Positions 62,315 to 64,000 of a stretch of DNA of 64,000 nucleotides are shown piece by piece (the first letter of the stretch is position 1; the number at the start of each line of letters is the position of its first letter). Both the position numbers and the translations under genes were made by a program. This stretch comes from Gammaproteobacteria bacterium (lineage in GTDB: Bacteria > Pseudomonadota > Gammaproteobacteria > Enterobacterales > Alteromonadaceae): positions 1-64,000 of the forward strand of contig JAHKAA010000047.1 in the NCBI GenBank assembly GCA_018825965.1. Direction: 5' to 3'. The notes beneath the pieces were generated by a model. It was not told where the DNA came from and made no database searches. It worked only from the letters and a program-made list of their open reading frames with translations.

Positions 62315-62615
62315 TTTGTTCGCAGAACTCATGCAGGGTGTCCATGAAATGGCGGAACAACGCCAGGGCAAAGTTACACTGCGTGAGTTTTCTGCAGAAA
62401 ATAAACCTCTGCCGGAAATCACTGCTCAGGAGATTGTTGATTTGAGACAAAAACTGCATTTATCACAAGCTGTTTTTGCCCGGAAACTACGCCTGAATCC
62501 AGAGACCTTGAAAAACTGGGAGCAAAGCAAATCTAAACCCAATGGCCAGGCTGCGGTTTTGATGAAACTGGTAGAAAAATACCCTGATATGCTGGAGAGA
62601 CTAGCGACGGTTTAA
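62301..62615 (+). CDS. HTH antitoxin (HigA/NadS-like)
   Basis: 104 residues. A Cro/C1-type helix-turn-helix occupies about 45-100 (EIVDLRQKLHLSQAVFARKL, LNPETLKNWEQSKSKPNG). The N-terminal 40 residues (DLFAELMQGVHEMAEQRQGK) match antitoxins that follow RelE-like toxins. AAGAGG stands nine bases before the ATG. The gene is intact although the toxin before it is frameshifted, so it may now act only as a repressor of the pair or as a decoy against related toxins. Confidence 0.82.
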   Translation: MAKRDLFAELMQGVHEMAEQRQGKVTLREFSAENKPLPEITAQEIVDLRQKLHLSQAVFARKLRLNPETLKNWEQSKSKPNGQAAVLMKLVEKYPDMLERLATV

Positions 62616-62712
62616 AAGGCTACCTCCTTTCATTGCCCTACAAATGACTTAGTCCTTTGCCCCCATAGCGGCATGGCACAACTAAACCGCTGATGCTAAA
62701 TGCGCCTTATTT

Positions 62713-64000
62713 TTATGACAACAGATGCGTACGTACGGCCTGTGCCGTGTAATACAGCGGATACACCAGATGCTGCTGCTCCAGCGGTGTCGAGCCCTGA
62801 GTACCGGTCAGTTTAATGGTTCTGACCGGACTACATTTTTCAATATAAGACTGCAGTGATCTGGCTCTGGTGCGTTTACCACTTTTTACTTCCAGCGGTA
62901 TCACATTGCCGATGCTATCAGAGATAATAAACTCTATTTCCGCCCTGGCATCCCCCCAGGAAAAGGTTGGATCGATGCCAAGCGCAGCTAACTCCTGCTG
63001 CACAAAGTTTTCAGCGATATAGCCTTTATAGTCATAATTCTGCTGCTTTATTTCCAGATAGCTGACACCCAGCATATGGTTAAGTAAGCCAACATCAAAC
63101 AGAAACAGCTTGACCATATTGTCTTTTTTATAAGCAGCTAAGGGGCTGCGTGGTGTGCCTTCAACAGGATAGTTTTTTAAGATCAGCCGGCACTTCTCCA
63201 GCCACATGATGCCGCTTTCCAGCTCCTGATAACGGGATTTACGCTGATGCACCTGTTTAAACTTAAAGCGTTTAACAGATTCATCCACTACTGCCGCCAG
63301 CTGAGCTGGTACTGCAGTGAACACGGCTTCTATTAAACCGGCATCCACCTTGCCGGAATATTTACCAAAATCCCGCACATAACCGGCCAGCAAATCGGCA
63401 TGGATCTGTGATACAGCTTTGATACGCTCCAGCATACTTTGCCCGGCCAGTTCAAACCAGCGGCTAACGGCCTCTGGCATACCGCCGGTAAAGTAGTAAT
63501 CTGTTAACTTATCAAACAGCTTAGTGTGTGCTACAGCGGAGTTTTGCCCGGCATCATAGGCTTTTAACAGCACTGCCTCGCCAGAGGCTAATAAGAACTC
63601 GCGGAAGGTTAACGGCCTTAAGTTGTATTGCTCAACCTTGCCGACCGGAAAGCTATTCAGCAAAGCTATGTTAGAGCCACTGGCGGCAATAAAAGCCTGC
63701 GGGCTTTGCTCGGCAAAAAACTTTAATGCCGTCACCGCACGCGGGCATTCACCAATTTCATCGAGGATCAGCAGGTCAGTTGCCCTATTAAAGGGCTGAC
63801 CTGTTAAGAGCTCGATATTATTCAATATATCGCCGGGGGTTAACGAGCCAGCAAAGGCATCCTGCATCTGAGGCGACTCAAGAAAATCTATCCGCAAAAC
63901 CTTTGCAAAGTGTTGGCCAAACAACTCTTGTAGCAAATAAGTTTTACCCGTTTGCCTGGCACCATCAATCAGCAGGGGCTTACGCTCAGGTTTCGTTTTC
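62713..64000 (-). CDS. AAA_14/DUF4143-type ATPase, cut by window edge
   Basis: The open frame continues through the right edge; an internal ATG at 63936 is not the true start because the family's Walker A lies before it (LIDGARQTGKTYLLQELFG at about 63970-63915). Walker B is TDLLILDEIGECPRAV. The C-terminal half holds the DUF4143 domain with a PD-(D/E)XK-like pattern near the end (WGDARAEIEFIISD, IPLEVKSGK). These ATPases are common and mobile, and their job is unknown. At least 429 residues are visible; only a short N-terminal piece is missing. Confidence 0.85.
   Translation of the reverse strand, partial: KTKPERKPLLIDGARQTGKTYLLQELFGQHFAKVLRIDFLESPQMQDAFAGSLTPGDILNNIELLTGQPFNRATDLLILDEIGECPRAVTALKFFAEQSPQAFIAASGSNIALLNSFPVGKVEQYNLRPLTFREFLLASGEAVLLKAYDAGQNSAVAHTKLFDKLTDYYFTGGMPEAVSRWFELAGQSMLERIKAVSQIHADLLAGYVRDFGKYSGKVDAGLIEAVFTAVPAQLAAVVDESVKRFKFKQVHQRKSRYQELESGIMWLEKCRLILKNYPVEGTPRSPLAAYKKDNMVKLFLFDVGLLNHMLGVSYLEIKQQNYDYKGYIAENFVQQELAALGIDPTFSWGDARAEIEFIISDSIGNVIPLEVKSGKRTRARSLQSYIEKCSPVRTIKLTGTQGSTPLEQQHLVYPLYYTAQAVRTHLLS

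Overview
The window looks like a chromosomal segment of a free-living, plant-polysaccharide-degrading gammaproteobacterium of the Rheinheimera/Alishewanella type. This rests on gene content: an uvrA/YajR-like/ssb neighbourhood, a TonB receptor linked to a tryptophan-halogenase-like cassette, and a full xylan-to-pentose-phosphate pathway. The genus is an inference and was not tested.

Layout. (1) 1-5690, minus strand: a peptide-natural-product operon, read as Ntn-hydrolase acylase, then cyclic-peptide ABC exporter, then an NRPS that runs off the left edge. It resembles the pyoverdine PvdQ/PvdE export-and-deacylate arrangement. (2) 5736-11163: a decayed zone with an IS1182-type transposase remnant, an ISAs1-type element whose transposase has one in-frame stop, a secreted protein of unknown function, and a degraded alpha/beta-hydrolase pseudogene. 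(3) 11164-18351, plus strand: TonB-dependent receptor, SapC-like protein, JmjC-like cupin, flavin halogenase and DUF6445-like protein, a carbohydrate-uptake cassette. (4) 18366-33999: a toxin-antitoxin pair, then acetyl-esterase, D-mannonate dehydratase, two GH3 enzymes, GH43, GPH symporter, a divergent sugar porter, aldose epimerase and GH10 xylanase. (5) 34122-37930: a subtilase/AAA+ ATPase pair with a tyrosine-recombinase remnant, an apparent insertion into the xylan locus. (6) 38275-50422: xylA, xylB, xylR, GH43 lipoprotein, GH115 alpha-glucuronidase, transaldolase and transketolase. (7) 50470-55354: a secreted dehalogenase-like hydrolase with a divergent CGNR regulator, two unknown genes and an AlbA_2/Schlafen-type protein. 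(8) 55511-61859: ssb, a YajR-like MFS carrier, a diguanylate cyclase and uvrA with a LexA-type box. (9) 61959-64000: a toxin-antitoxin pair with a frameshifted toxin, and an AAA_14/DUF4143 ATPase cut by the right edge.

How the genes work together. Exported GH10 and esterase activities cut and deacetylate (glucurono)xylan. The TonB receptor probably imports oligosaccharides. Exported GH115, GH43 and GH3 enzymes remove side groups and xylose units. The two MFS carriers take up xylo-oligosaccharides or xylose, and a cytoplasmic GH43 may finish hydrolysis. Aldose epimerase, XylA and XylB make xylulose-5-phosphate, and transaldolase/transketolase feed it into central metabolism. ManD would serve the glucuronate branch, whose other enzymes are not in the window. 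XylR is the obvious regulator.

Two families of GC-rich palindromic repeats sit between genes of the xylan locus. One of them supplies the last codons of a toxin gene. No tRNA, rRNA or CRISPR array was seen.
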